A stretch of 64,000 nucleotides of DNA from Litorivicinus sp. Lineage in GTDB: Bacteria; Pseudomonadota; Gammaproteobacteria; Pseudomonadales; Litorivicinaceae. The notes beneath the pieces were generated by a model. It did no database searches and was not told the DNA's origin. It saw only the letters and a program-made list of their open reading frames with translations. Position 1 is the stretch's first letter. Every line of letters starts with the position of its first letter. Made by a program: the position numbers and the translations under genes. The DNA lies in NCBI GenBank assembly GCA_018401755.1, contig JAGYKJ010000003.1, positions 1 to 64,000 of the forward strand. Direction: 5' to 3'. Positions 47,505-56,800 of the stretch are shown in pieces.

Positions 47505-48757
47505 TGGGATTACGTCAAACTGAAGCGAAAGGTGTGGTCGGTTGGATTGATCAGCGTCTTTCGATCGTTGATGCCTATAACACTCATTTGGCACAGTATT
47601 GGGCGCCGAAGAACTTTAATATCTGGTACTTCTTTGGTTCATTGGCGCTCTTGGTATTGATCAATCAAATTCTGACTGGGATTTGGTTGACGATGAGTTA
47701 TGAGCCCAGCGCTGAGGGTGCCTTTGCCTCTGTTGAATACATCATGCGTGATGTTGAGATGGGCTGGGTGATTCGGTACATGCACTCAACCGGCGCGTCA
47801 GCGTTCTTTGTCGTGGTATATCTCCACATGCTGCGCGGGATTATGTACGGATCCTATAAGAAGCCACGTGAGCTGATTTGGATTTTTGGAATGGCCATCT
47901 ATCTGATTTTGATGGCTGAGGCATTCATGGGATATTTGTTGCCTTGGGGCCAGATGTCCTATTGGGGTGCTCAGGTCATTGTGTCACTATTTGGCGCCAT
48001 ACCCGTGATTGGCGAAGATCTTGCGCAGTGGATCCGTGGTGATTACCTCATTAGTGGCATCACTTTGAATCGATTTTTTGCGCTCCATGTGATTGCCTTG
48101 CCCTTGGTATTGGCTGGCTTGGTCGTACTGCATATTTTGGCCCTGCATGAAGTGGGCTCGAATAACCCGGATGGCGTCGAGATCAAAGACACGAAAGATG
48201 AAAATGGCAAGCCGTTAGATGGTATTGCGTTCCATCCCTATTACACAGTCAAAGATTTGGTAGGTCTGGCAGTCTTTTTGTTCGTGTTCTGCACGGTGCT
48301 CTTTTTCTTCCCTGAGATGGGTGGGTATTTCATAGAATACGCAAACTTTGAGCCTGCAGATCCCTTGAAGACGCCGGAGCACATCGCTCCTGTATGGTAC
48401 TTCACACCCTTCTACGCCATGCTTCGGGCCATCACATTTCCCATGTTTGGATTGGATGCCAAATTCTGGGGTGTCGTTGTGATGGGCGCGGCCATTGCGA
48501 TCTTATTTGTGTTGCCATGGTTGGATCGAAGCCCGGTGCGCTCGATGCGTTACAAAGGCAACATCAGTAAGATCATGCTTGCTCTGTTTATTGTCGCCTT
48601 TGTGATGCTGGGTGTGTTGGGTGTATTGCCTCCGACCCCTGTGCGCACGATGCTCGCGCAACTTGGCACGGCGATGTATTTCGCTTTTTTCTTAGCAATG
48701 CCATGGTACACCCGTTGGGAGTCAACAAAGGCAGTACCGGCGAGGGTCACTGGATGA
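47504..48757 (+). CDS. petB: cytochrome b subunit of bc1 complex
   Basis: ASAFFVVVYLHMLRGIMYGSYK, GYLLPWGQMSYWGAQV, PVWYFTPFYAMLRA. Confidence 0.98.
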   Translation: MGLRQTEAKGVVGWIDQRLSIVDAYNTHLAQYWAPKNFNIWYFFGSLALLVLINQILTGIWLTMSYEPSAEGAFASVEYIMRDVEMGWVIRYMHSTGASAFFVVVYLHMLRGIMYGSYKKPRELIWIFGMAIYLILMAEAFMGYLLPWGQMSYWGAQVIVSLFGAIPVIGEDLAQWIRGDYLISGITLNRFFALHVIALPLVLAGLVVLHILALHEVGSNNPDGVEIKDTKDENGKPLDGIAFHPYYTVKDLVGLAVFLFVFCTVLFFFPEMGGYFIEYANFEPADPLKTPEHIAPVWYFTPFYAMLRAITFPMFGLDAKFWGVVVMGAAIAILFVLPWLDRSPVRSMRYKGNISKIMLALFIVAFVMLGVLGVLPPTPVRTMLAQLGTAMYFAFFLAMPWYTRWESTKAVPARVTG

Positions 48758-49533
48758 AATTGTGGATAGCTTTACTGACTGGAATCTGGACGCTCGGTGC
48801 AGTCGCGGCAGGCGGTCCTCAGTATCCGTTGGAATCAATGACACCTGATTATGATGATAAAACGTCTTTGCAGCGTGGTTTAGCGACCTATTCGCATTAC
48901 TGCATGGGCTGTCACTCGCTGGAGTATCAGCGCTATGAGCGCACTGCGACGGATTTGGGGATCGATCCCGATGTCATGACCAGCGCCTTGTTACCTGAGT
49001 CGAAAAAGATTGGTGATCTGGGCACTATTGCAATGCCGGCGACCGCAGCGGCCGAGTGGTTCGGTGCGCCACCTCCTGATTTAACCTTGGTGGCCAGGAA
49101 GCGCTCTCCGGAGTGGGTGTATACCTACATGAAGACGTTCTATACCGATCCGACCAGACCACTGGGAGCCAACAACTTGGTCTTCCCAAAAGTTGGTATG
49201 CCGCACGTGCTTGAGCCTCTCCAAGGCGTACAACGGGCGGTCTGTAAGGAAGCGCCGGTCCGTGAAGGTGGGCAGATCAAAACCGATCCCATCTCAGGCA
49301 ATGCCCTAACCGCTGAGCAATGTGGTGTTCTGGAAGTTGTTGAGGGAACAGGTACGCTGTCCGCAGCAGAATACGATCAGTTGATCTACGATCTGGTAAA
49401 CTTCTTAGAATATGTCGGTGAGCCGTCCAAAGCTCAGTCCCATGATTTAGGCATTAAGGTACTGCTCTTTATCATGCTTTTCTTCGTGTTCGCGTATCTG
49501 TTGAAGCGTGAATATTGGAGAGATGTGCACTGA
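48754..49533 (+). CDS. petC: cytochrome c1 (ORF extends to 48703)
   Basis: YSHYCMGCHSLEY haem motif, C-terminal TM anchor; ATGA overlap with petB. Confidence 0.97.
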   Translation: MKLWIALLTGIWTLGAVAAGGPQYPLESMTPDYDDKTSLQRGLATYSHYCMGCHSLEYQRYERTATDLGIDPDVMTSALLPESKKIGDLGTIAMPATAAAEWFGAPPPDLTLVARKRSPEWVYTYMKTFYTDPTRPLGANNLVFPKVGMPHVLEPLQGVQRAVCKEAPVREGGQIKTDPISGNALTAEQCGVLEVVEGTGTLSAAEYDQLIYDLVNFLEYVGEPSKAQSHDLGIKVLLFIMLFFVFAYLLKREYWRDVH

Positions 49534-49557
49534 GACCAGGTGCTTCATTGAATCCCG

Positions 49558-49590
49558 ACAGCCGGCCTTTGCCGGCTGTTTTGTTTGACT
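49558..49590 (+). terminator. intrinsic terminator after petC
   Basis: ACAGCCGGC-CTTT-GCCGGCTGT stem followed by TTTGTTT. Confidence 0.88.
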
Positions 49591-49607
49591 AATCGGAGAC
49601 TAATCCC

Positions 49608-50243
49608 ATGTCCGTTGTGACCAAACGCTCCACCATGACCTTTTTTTCAGATCCCACAGATTACCTGTCGCATCGCGTCCGGATTGTCTTGGCTGAGAAA
49701 GGAGTGACGGTCGATATCATTGACTGTGATCCTGACGCGATCCCAGAAGAGGTCTCTGAGATCAATCCGTACAATAGTCTACCGACTCTACTTGATCGAG
49801 ATTTGGTCTTGTATGAGCCAAACATCATGATGGAGTATTTGGATGAGCGATTCCCGCATCCACCTTTGCTCCCGGTGTATCCGGTTGCGCGCGGGAATGC
49901 GCGGATGTTCTTGCACCGCATCGAGAAAGAGTGGAGTCCATTGATTCGCGTCATTGAACAAACAAAGCGGAATAACAAGCGGCCAACTGCAGCCATCAAA
50001 GAGTTACGTGATCAGTTGATCACGATCTCGCCAATTTTTGATGAGATGCCGTACTTCATGAGTGAAGAGTTTTCGATTGTCGACTGCACGGTTGCGCCTA
50101 TTTTGTGGCGCTTACCACACATGGGAATTGAGTTGCCACCCAAGCAGACGCGTGGGCTTCAAGACTATCAATACCGAATGTTTAATCGTGACGCGTTCCA
50201 GGCGAGTCTGTCTGAGGCAGAGCGCGAGATGCCCCGGGTCTAA
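49608..50243 (+). CDS. sspA: stringent starvation protein A
   Basis: GST-like fold, MTFFSDPTDYLSHRVRIVLAEKGV, NPYNSLPTLLDRDLVLYEPNIMMEYLDERFPHPPLLP. Confidence 0.96.
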   Translation: MSVVTKRSTMTFFSDPTDYLSHRVRIVLAEKGVTVDIIDCDPDAIPEEVSEINPYNSLPTLLDRDLVLYEPNIMMEYLDERFPHPPLLPVYPVARGNARMFLHRIEKEWSPLIRVIEQTKRNNKRPTAAIKELRDQLITISPIFDEMPYFMSEEFSIVDCTVAPILWRLPHMGIELPPKQTRGLQDYQYRMFNRDAFQASLSEAEREMPRV

Positions 50244-50671
50244 TGGCACTGGGATCATCGCGCCCGTATCTGATCAGGGCACTCCACGATTGGATTGTCG
50301 ATGGTAACGAAGACCCCTTCGTGGTTGTCGATGAGCATTATCCTGGTGTGGAAGTGCCTGCTGGGCATGGTAAAGATGGTCAGGTTGTTCTGAATCTTGC
50401 GCCCCGCGCCATTCATGGACTAACCATGGATGTGGTGGGCATTGTGTTCGAAACGCGATTTGCTGGGATGCCAACACGCATTTGCCTACCCTATGGATCC
50501 ATTACCGCGATTTACGGGCGTGAGTCTGGACTGGGGATGGCCTTTGGTCAGGAACCGGGAGGGCCGCCAGCGGACCCGACGACCGTTGCATTGGATGCGG
50601 AGCCAACCGCAAATGTGACCGAGGCGCCCCGAAAGCGCCCCGCGTTACGTGTGGTGAAGTCTGACGACTAG
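50243..50671 (+). CDS. sspB: ClpXP adaptor SspB
   Basis: RPYLIRALHDWIVDN-type start, PYGSITAIYGRE, C-terminal LRVVK. Confidence 0.95.
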   Translation: MALGSSRPYLIRALHDWIVDGNEDPFVVVDEHYPGVEVPAGHGKDGQVVLNLAPRAIHGLTMDVVGIVFETRFAGMPTRICLPYGSITAIYGRESGLGMAFGQEPGGPPADPTTVALDAEPTANVTEAPRKRPALRVVKSDD

Positions 50672-50680
50672 GTCGTTGCG

Positions 50681-51253
50681 TTAGTCAATATATTCAAAAA
50701 CACGAACGATGCGCTTTGCACCAAACGCGCCCTGTGCGATCTGTGTGGCTGCTTCGGCTTCAGTGCGAGTGACCAATCCCAAGAGATACACGGTCGCTTC
50801 CTCAGTCGTCACCTTAATCCGGTTGGCTAAATCAAACCCGAGTTGATTCAGGAGTGCGGCCCGGATTTTAGTGCTGATGACCACATCATTGGAGCGCACC
50901 AAGGCAGTTGTTGGTCCGGCAACGGCGAGTTGATTTTCCACGCGACGCACCTTTTGCACCTGTGAGGTCACTTCAGTGGCTAAACGCCGTGCATTCTCGC
51001 TGGGAACCTGACCCGTCAAGAGCACTAACCCATTGTAGCTGGTGACATTGAGATGACTCGCTTTGAGCTCCTCGCTTGCCTTACGCATATTCACCAGCGT
51101 CTTGGTCTCGATGGATTTGTCTTCGACGACGGTACCGAGGGTCCGAGTTCCTTCACGGGTTTCGATGGGACCTTCGGCGGTATTCTCAATCACTTGGGCG
51201 CAACCACCAAGGCCGAGAAGCGTGATGGTGAATAGGGTCGTAACTACTTTCAT
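50681..51253 (-). CDS. BON-domain lipoprotein (DolP/YraP-like)
   Basis: LGLGGCAQV lipobox; two BON domains (NGLVLLTGQVPSE; ATVYLLGLVTRTEAEAA). Confidence 0.9.
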   Translation of the reverse strand: MKVVTTLFTITLLGLGGCAQVIENTAEGPIETREGTRTLGTVVEDKSIETKTLVNMRKASEELKASHLNVTSYNGLVLLTGQVPSENARRLATEVTSQVQKVRRVENQLAVAGPTTALVRSNDVVISTKIRAALLNQLGFDLANRIKVTTEEATVYLLGLVTRTEAEAATQIAQGAFGAKRIVRVFEYID

Positions 51254-51265
51254 ATGAGGGTCCTC

Positions 51266-51856
51266 TTATCCGAATATATGCGCATCGATCAGTTCATTCA
51301 GACAATGAATGATCATTAAATGCTGTTCACGGACTGTTGTGGCATGCGACGAACGCACGCGAAGCTCAGTATCCGTGTGTTGAAGCAAGGGTGCAATATC
51401 TCCTCCTTCGGCGCCGGTCAATGCAACCACTGGTAGATGGCACTCGCGTGCTGCGATCACAGCTTGCGTCACGTTTGCACGGTGCCCCGTGGCTGAAATA
51501 ACCATCATGGCATCTCCCGCTTTCGCGAGTGCCCGAATTTGCCGAGCATATTGATCTGACTGGGGATCATCCATCAATGCACTCATGGTGACCACATCGG
51601 CGGAAAGCGCAATTGCTGGAAGCCCTGGCCGTTCGCGATCGAATCGGTGCATCAAATGTGCGACAAAAATTTGCGCCAATGCTGCCGATGCGCCGGTCCC
51701 GAGTACCAATAACTTGCCATCGTTGAGCAGGCTGTTTGCCAATGTTTCGCTGGCCTTGGCGAACTGCGGTGTTAATTCCATACAGCTTTGCATCGCCTCG
51801 GTCGCCTTTGCGATTCGTATTGCGATTCGCTCTTCGAAATCTGTCTTAGAAAGCAC
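51266..51856 (-). CDS. SIS-domain protein DiaA/GmhA-like (GTG start preferred; ORF extends to 51880)
   Basis: LVLGTGASAALAQIFVAHLMHRFDRERPGLPAIAL; SIS fold. Confidence 0.88.
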   Translation of the reverse strand: MLSKTDFEERIAIRIAKATEAMQSCMELTPQFAKASETLANSLLNDGKLLVLGTGASAALAQIFVAHLMHRFDRERPGLPAIALSADVVTMSALMDDPQSDQYARQIRALAKAGDAMMVISATGHRANVTQAVIAARECHLPVVALTGAEGGDIAPLLQHTDTELRVRSSHATTVREQHLMIIHCLNELIDAHIFG

Positions 51857-53673
51857 GTTCTGACGTCTCCACAGGGGCAAGGGGGCGAGAGGGTAGCCAT
51901 GGTCGGGCGGTCAGTCCACCACGCCGATCAACATCCAGTCGATGGAGTTGACGCGTAAAGACGCCCTGGGGATTCAGAGCAAGATAGCCAGTTTCACCGA
52001 GGAAAGTCAGCGGTTCGCCTTGCAGAATACGTCGGGCCACTTCAAACGCATCAGCACCCAATGCCATGAGTGTCCCAATGGGTGCATCTGCTTCAGGACG
52101 AATCGGTCGCAGTTGGTCTTTGAGAGGCGTCCCAAGATCCCAAGGCGTGACGAGTAGACTGGAGTTAGCCAGATCATCGGCTGTAGGACTCGAGCGCTGG
52201 GCTAAAGCCGCCCATGACGTAGACAGGAACTTCGCGAAGATAATAGTACGCCAGCAGTGGTCTGATTTGCCGGCTTGTTTGTGCGTCACTTTGCACCACC
52301 ACTGCCGTCAAATCCTGTCGAATACGTGGCGTACTCGTGAGCGGTAGGCCAATGAGTCGAGATAAGTCGCGTCGGCGCGATTCGCTGGCATTGACTCCGA
52401 GGGCGTCCGCAATCAATGCACCATTGTCCGCCGTCCCCATGACATAGATACCTGCGGTACTTCCGCCGATCGCTGTCAGTTCCCGCTTGAGCGCCATCGC
52501 CGTCCGATCTCCCAAGGGTGAGTCACTCACGAGAGCAAGAACGCGGGGTGCCGCAGTGGATTGCTGTGCCCACTCAATCGCGGAACTGGCGTCGTCTTCG
52601 ACGGCTAACGCTAATTGGAACAACTGATCGTGTCCGAGATTGTCGTCAGGTAATCGATTTAACCCAAGAATAGGAATTTGGCTGGCAGTCTGTGCTAACT
52701 GCATCAGTTGTGCGCGGTCTAACGGACCAATAATCAGATCCGACGATATACCCTCTGCCAGCTGGGTCAGCGCCGAATGGCTGAGTGTGGTGCTGTCGAC
52801 CAGGGACAGTTCGAGCGCCTCTTTTTCGGTATGCTCTGTCCATGCCGCCACTAAGCCATCGCGGACGGCGCGGCCTGCAGTGCCAAGTGGACCAGTTAAA
52901 GGAAGGAGAACGGTGATTCTCGGGGTGCCAGTGACCGGTGATCGCAGCGCCTGGAAGTCATCCAGTTCTGCGCGGGTGAGCAGGTGCCTGGGATATCGAC
53001 GTTGCCAGCGTGCGACTGCTGATTCACTTGGATTGGTCCCTAAGGCCAGCGCATCGATCACGCCAGCGAGTTGACTACCACTTCGGCGGTGCAGTTGCTT
53101 GAGCTCGTCGGGTAATGCACGGGCTCGATTGATGAGGCTCTGCAGTGTGGCCTCATCAATCGGATCAGGGGCACGTTGGAGACGTTCAAGCCCTGTTTGA
53201 ATAGCAAGGACAGGCAAGTCGAGTGCATCAAAGGCACGCCCTTTGAGCAGAAGTGCGCGTTGCATGTCGGATTCGGAGAGTGTATCCAAGGGCAGGCTAT
53301 TAATGCGCTCAAGTGCCACCGTGGGTTGTTGATCTGCAAGTGCCTGTTCTGCGTCAGAGAGCCGCTCGGATACCGGATCGAGCGTTGGCATAGGGATCGC
53401 TGGCGGTATGGTTGAGATGATCTCGGGTAGCCGGTCTTCCGTCCCCTCTGGACGTTTTGGAATCACGGAGGGGGAGGGCGATGGATTCACGGACGGCGTC
53501 GGTTCAACGACGGGTGGCCGCGCGATACTTGGGCTTGCCGACTCTTGGCGAACGTTTTGTGGGTCGCATCCTGAGAGTACCCATGTCAGCAGCACAAAGA
53601 CACTGGACCGCAGGGCGATCTTTCGTGCAGGCTTGGTACAGATTAACTTGTTCAAGGTCGCAGCGTGTCTCAT
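51846..53673 (-). CDS. lpoA: penicillin-binding-protein activator LpoA; interrupted by an apparent 1-nt insertion near 52211-52213
   Basis: ORF 52174-53676 (LSGC lipobox, PBP1-like ITVLLPLTGPLGTAGRAVRDG) stops after VYVMGGF; ORF 51846-52289 in the next frame supplies the C-terminus (DLANSSLLVTPWDLG...ALGADAFEVARRI...GETGYLALNPQGVFTRQLHRL). Confidence 0.87.
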
Positions 53674-54525
53674 CAATCTCAGACCACTACTCTACCATCC
53701 GCCCTCTATCTTGTGGCGACACCAATTGGATGTGTTGACGACATCACGCTCCGTGCACTGCGGGTGCTTGCCACTGTGGATCGGATTTATGCAGAGGATA
53801 CCCGGGTGACTGGTCAGTTGCTCTCGCATCATCACGTGCGTACCCCGATGACCTCGCTGAATGCCCACAGTGAGGAGGCGAAGGCGCCACATGTGATTGC
53901 ATTATTACAGGCCGGTCAAGCCATTGCGTTGGTCTCGGACGCCGGTACGCCTGCAATCAGTGATCCAGGCCGGGTATTGGTTGCCGCCTGCCATGCGGCT
54001 GGGTTTCAGGTCGTACCGATTCCGGGTGCGTCCGCTGTCACCGCCTTGGCCAGTGTGGCGGGCTTGCCCGCAAGCCCTTTTCAGTTCATTGGATTTTTAC
54101 CATCCAAAGGCGCGGCAAGACGGCGCGCTTTGGATGACGCGCTCCAGTACGCAGGATCAACACTCCTGTATGAGGCGCCCCATCGAATGAAGGATCTTGC
54201 AACGCTGCTCGCTGAACTCGTGCCAGACCGCGCGGTGTGTATTGGGCGCGAAATGACCAAAACCTATGAGGAAGTGGTGACGCTGCCGGCCGGCTCGCTG
54301 CCAGCGTGGTTACATGCACGTCCAGATCGAATCCGTGGTGAGTTTGCAGTGATGGTGGCGCCGTCGCCAACCCCACAGGCAGCCACTGCTTTTGATGCAA
54401 ATCGACTTTTGACTGCATTGGCTGCAGTCTTACCGCCATCAAAGGCGGCCAGTGTGACCGCTGAATTAACTGGCCAATCCAAACGTACCTTGTATGCACA
54501 ATTGACCAGCTCTGTCGAACAGTAG
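53665..54525 (+). CDS. rsmI: 16S rRNA (cytidine1402-2'-O)-methyltransferase
   Basis: LYLVATPIGCVDDITLRAL, EDTR, SDAGTPAISDPG; GTG start with AAGG upstream. Confidence 0.97.
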   Translation: MSHQSQTTTLPSALYLVATPIGCVDDITLRALRVLATVDRIYAEDTRVTGQLLSHHHVRTPMTSLNAHSEEAKAPHVIALLQAGQAIALVSDAGTPAISDPGRVLVAACHAAGFQVVPIPGASAVTALASVAGLPASPFQFIGFLPSKGAARRRALDDALQYAGSTLLYEAPHRMKDLATLLAELVPDRAVCIGREMTKTYEEVVTLPAGSLPAWLHARPDRIRGEFAVMVAPSPTPQAATAFDANRLLTALAAVLPPSKAASVTAELTGQSKRTLYAQLTSSVEQ

Positions 54526-54530
54526 ACACT
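54502..54530 (+). promoter_or_regulatory. candidate promoter for rnpB inside the 3' end of rsmI (TTGACC-N17-GACACT)
   Basis: -35 at 54502-54507, 17-nt spacer, weak -10 at 54525-54530, GC-rich discriminator CCGCCCCG, RNA 5' end about 8 nt downstream. Confidence 0.45.
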
Positions 54531-54537
54531 CCGCCCC

Positions 54538-54870
<333 letters not shown>

Positions 54871-55026
54871 ACCTTTTTCTCCCACAATCACCCACCGGTC
54901 GATTGATACCGGTGAGGTCGTTCAGATCATCCCCTTTTCAAATTAATTTATTGAGCTAAATCTTGTAGTTATTGGAACTTTCGAGGGCCTCATGTGGCTA
55001 TCCCGTGTTTTCCGACAGATGCCGAG

Positions 55027-55055
55027 TTGACTCTATTTTCACGGCTCCATAGAGT
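55027..55055 (+). promoter_or_regulatory. candidate promoter of the mraZ/dcw cluster (TTGACT-N17-TAGAGT)
   Basis: -35 at 55027-55032, 17-nt spacer, -10-like TAGAGT at 55050-55055, immediately upstream of the TGGGN repeats. Confidence 0.5.
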
Positions 55056-55062
55056 TCACACG

Positions 55063-55097
55063 TGGGAAAAAGTGGTGTGAAGTGGGTTTTTTTGGAA
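55063..55097 (+). promoter_or_regulatory. MraZ operator: four direct TGGGN-type repeats, 10-bp period
   Basis: TGGGA(55063) AAAAG TGGTG(55073) TGAAG TGGGT(55083) TTTTT TGGAA(55093). Confidence 0.8.
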
Positions 55098-55125
55098 AAT
55101 CGACTGAATCACGTGGGGGAAAGTA

Positions 55126-55581
55126 GTGTTTCGCGGGATTAACCCGATCAATCTAGACGCCAAGGGTCGCCTGGCAGTTCCGGCTAAATACCGGGATCAG
55201 GTGCTTGCGCGTTCTGGTGGACAAATGGTGGTCACGGTACATCCGTTTGATCGCTGCTTGTTGCTATATCCCTTGGCAGATTGGGAAGTGATCGAAGCCC
55301 GCGTCAATGCGTTACCAAACTCGACTAGCCGGCAAGCAAGACGGCTGCAGCACCTGATGGTGGGCTATGCCACGGAACTGGATTTGGATGGCAGTAATCG
55401 ACTGCTCTTGCCCGCGATGCACCGCGATCATGCTGAGATGGACAAACGACTGATCTTGGTGGGTCAGGGACAAAAGTTTGAACTGTGGAGCGATTCCCGT
55501 TGGTCTTCGATGACAGAGACGTATCTCAACGAACCGTTTGAAGACGATGCCTCTGTCGAACTCACCAACTTGTCGTTGTAA
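55126..55581 (+). CDS. mraZ: transcriptional regulator MraZ (GTG start)
   Basis: FRGINPINLDAKGRLAVPAKYRD, second AbrB-like DLDGSNRLLLP. Confidence 0.97.
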   Translation: MFRGINPINLDAKGRLAVPAKYRDQVLARSGGQMVVTVHPFDRCLLLYPLADWEVIEARVNALPNSTSRQARRLQHLMVGYATELDLDGSNRLLLPAMHRDHAEMDKRLILVGQGQKFELWSDSRWSSMTETYLNEPFEDDASVELTNLSL

Positions 55582-55592
55582 GGGGGGTGGTG

Positions 55593-56519
55593 ATGACGCA
55601 TGCGCCGGTGCTCCTTCCTGAAGCACTGACCGGTCTGCGTATTCAAGCGGATGGATGTTACGTTGATTGCACCTTCGGTCGCGGCGGTCATGCGCGTGCC
55701 ATTCTCAGCGCTTTGGGTCCAGCCGGCCGTTTGATTGGATTCGATCGTGATCCTGAGGCGGTCGTTGAGGGCGAAGCCTTAAGGCAGTCTGATGCGAGAT
55801 TCTCGATTCTGCATCGCCCATTTTCCGAATTCCAAGCTGGATTAGCCTCCCTGGGTATTCACGCTGTGGACGGCGTACTCATGGATCTGGGTGTGTCCTC
55901 ACCACAGCTGGATACGCCATCGCGAGGATTTAGCTTTCAATCTGATGGCCCACTGGATATGCGCATGGATCCAACGCGTGATCAATCGGCGGCCGATTGG
56001 CTGAGTGTTGCTGATGAAGAGGAGATAGCGCGCGTACTGTGGGTGTTTGGTGAGGAGCGTCATGCGCGTCGGATTGCGCGCGCGATCTGTTTGGCCCGGG
56101 TCGAGACACCCTTGCAAACAACCCATGCGTTGGTTGATGTGGTGCGCGCTGCACAGCCACGATTGGACCCAGGTAAGCATCCGGCCACGCGATCCTTTCA
56201 GGCAATTCGGATGCACATCAATCGAGAGCTTGGGGAGATCGAAGACGCTTTGGGAGCCATCGTGAATGGGCTAAATCCTCAGGGTCGTTTGGTCGTGATT
56301 TCGTTTCATTCACTCGAAGATCGGCTTGTAAAACGTTTTTTTCGAGATGCCTCGCGACCACCCGCTGGAGATCCGCGGATGCCACTGCCTGATTCAGTAG
56401 CGGCGCCAAAATTACACGTGGTTGGTAAAGCCATTAAAGCAACGCCGGACGAGGTCGCAACCAACCCACGTGCGCGCAGTGCGGTGATGCGCATTGTTGA
56501 GCGGCGGGAGGCGGCTTGA
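55593..56519 (+). CDS. rsmH: 16S rRNA (cytosine1402-N4)-methyltransferase
   Basis: HAPVLLPEALTGL, DCTFGRGGHARAIL, DLGVSSPQLD. Confidence 0.98.
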   Translation: MTHAPVLLPEALTGLRIQADGCYVDCTFGRGGHARAILSALGPAGRLIGFDRDPEAVVEGEALRQSDARFSILHRPFSEFQAGLASLGIHAVDGVLMDLGVSSPQLDTPSRGFSFQSDGPLDMRMDPTRDQSAADWLSVADEEEIARVLWVFGEERHARRIARAICLARVETPLQTTHALVDVVRAAQPRLDPGKHPATRSFQAIRMHINRELGEIEDALGAIVNGLNPQGRLVVISFHSLEDRLVKRFFRDASRPPAGDPRMPLPDSVAAPKLHVVGKAIKATPDEVATNPRARSAVMRIVERREAA

Positions 56520-56800
56520 TGCGCCTCGTCTCTCCACACGCTTGGCTTGGTTCGCTGTTGGTGCTGGTGTTAATGGCATCCAGCTTTCTTGTGATCAAAA
56601 CGGCTTATCAGACTCGGCAGCTCTATTCGGGTCTGCAAGAGGCGCGAGCGACCCGTGATGCCTTAACCATTGAATGGGGTCGGCTATTGCTCGAACGCGG
56701 GGCGGTAGGTTCGGATACTCGACTTGATGCACTCGCTCGAACGAGTTTGGGTCTGAAGTCACCAGATTTGAATCAGACGATTGTAATGGAGCGACCATGA
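56519..56800 (+). CDS. ftsL: cell division protein FtsL
   Basis: Single TM small protein between rsmH and ftsI, LEWGRLLLE-like motif. Confidence 0.9.
   Translation: MRLVSPHAWLGSLLVLVLMASSFLVIKTAYQTRQLYSGLQEARATRDALTIEWGRLLLERGAVGSDTRLDALARTSLGLKSPDLNQTIVMERP

Noticed and set aside
51846-52289. Separate 147-aa gene MTHKQAGKSDHCW...
   Set aside because: Its first part is out-of-frame lpoA; the rest is the displaced LpoA C-terminus, so it is not an independent gene.
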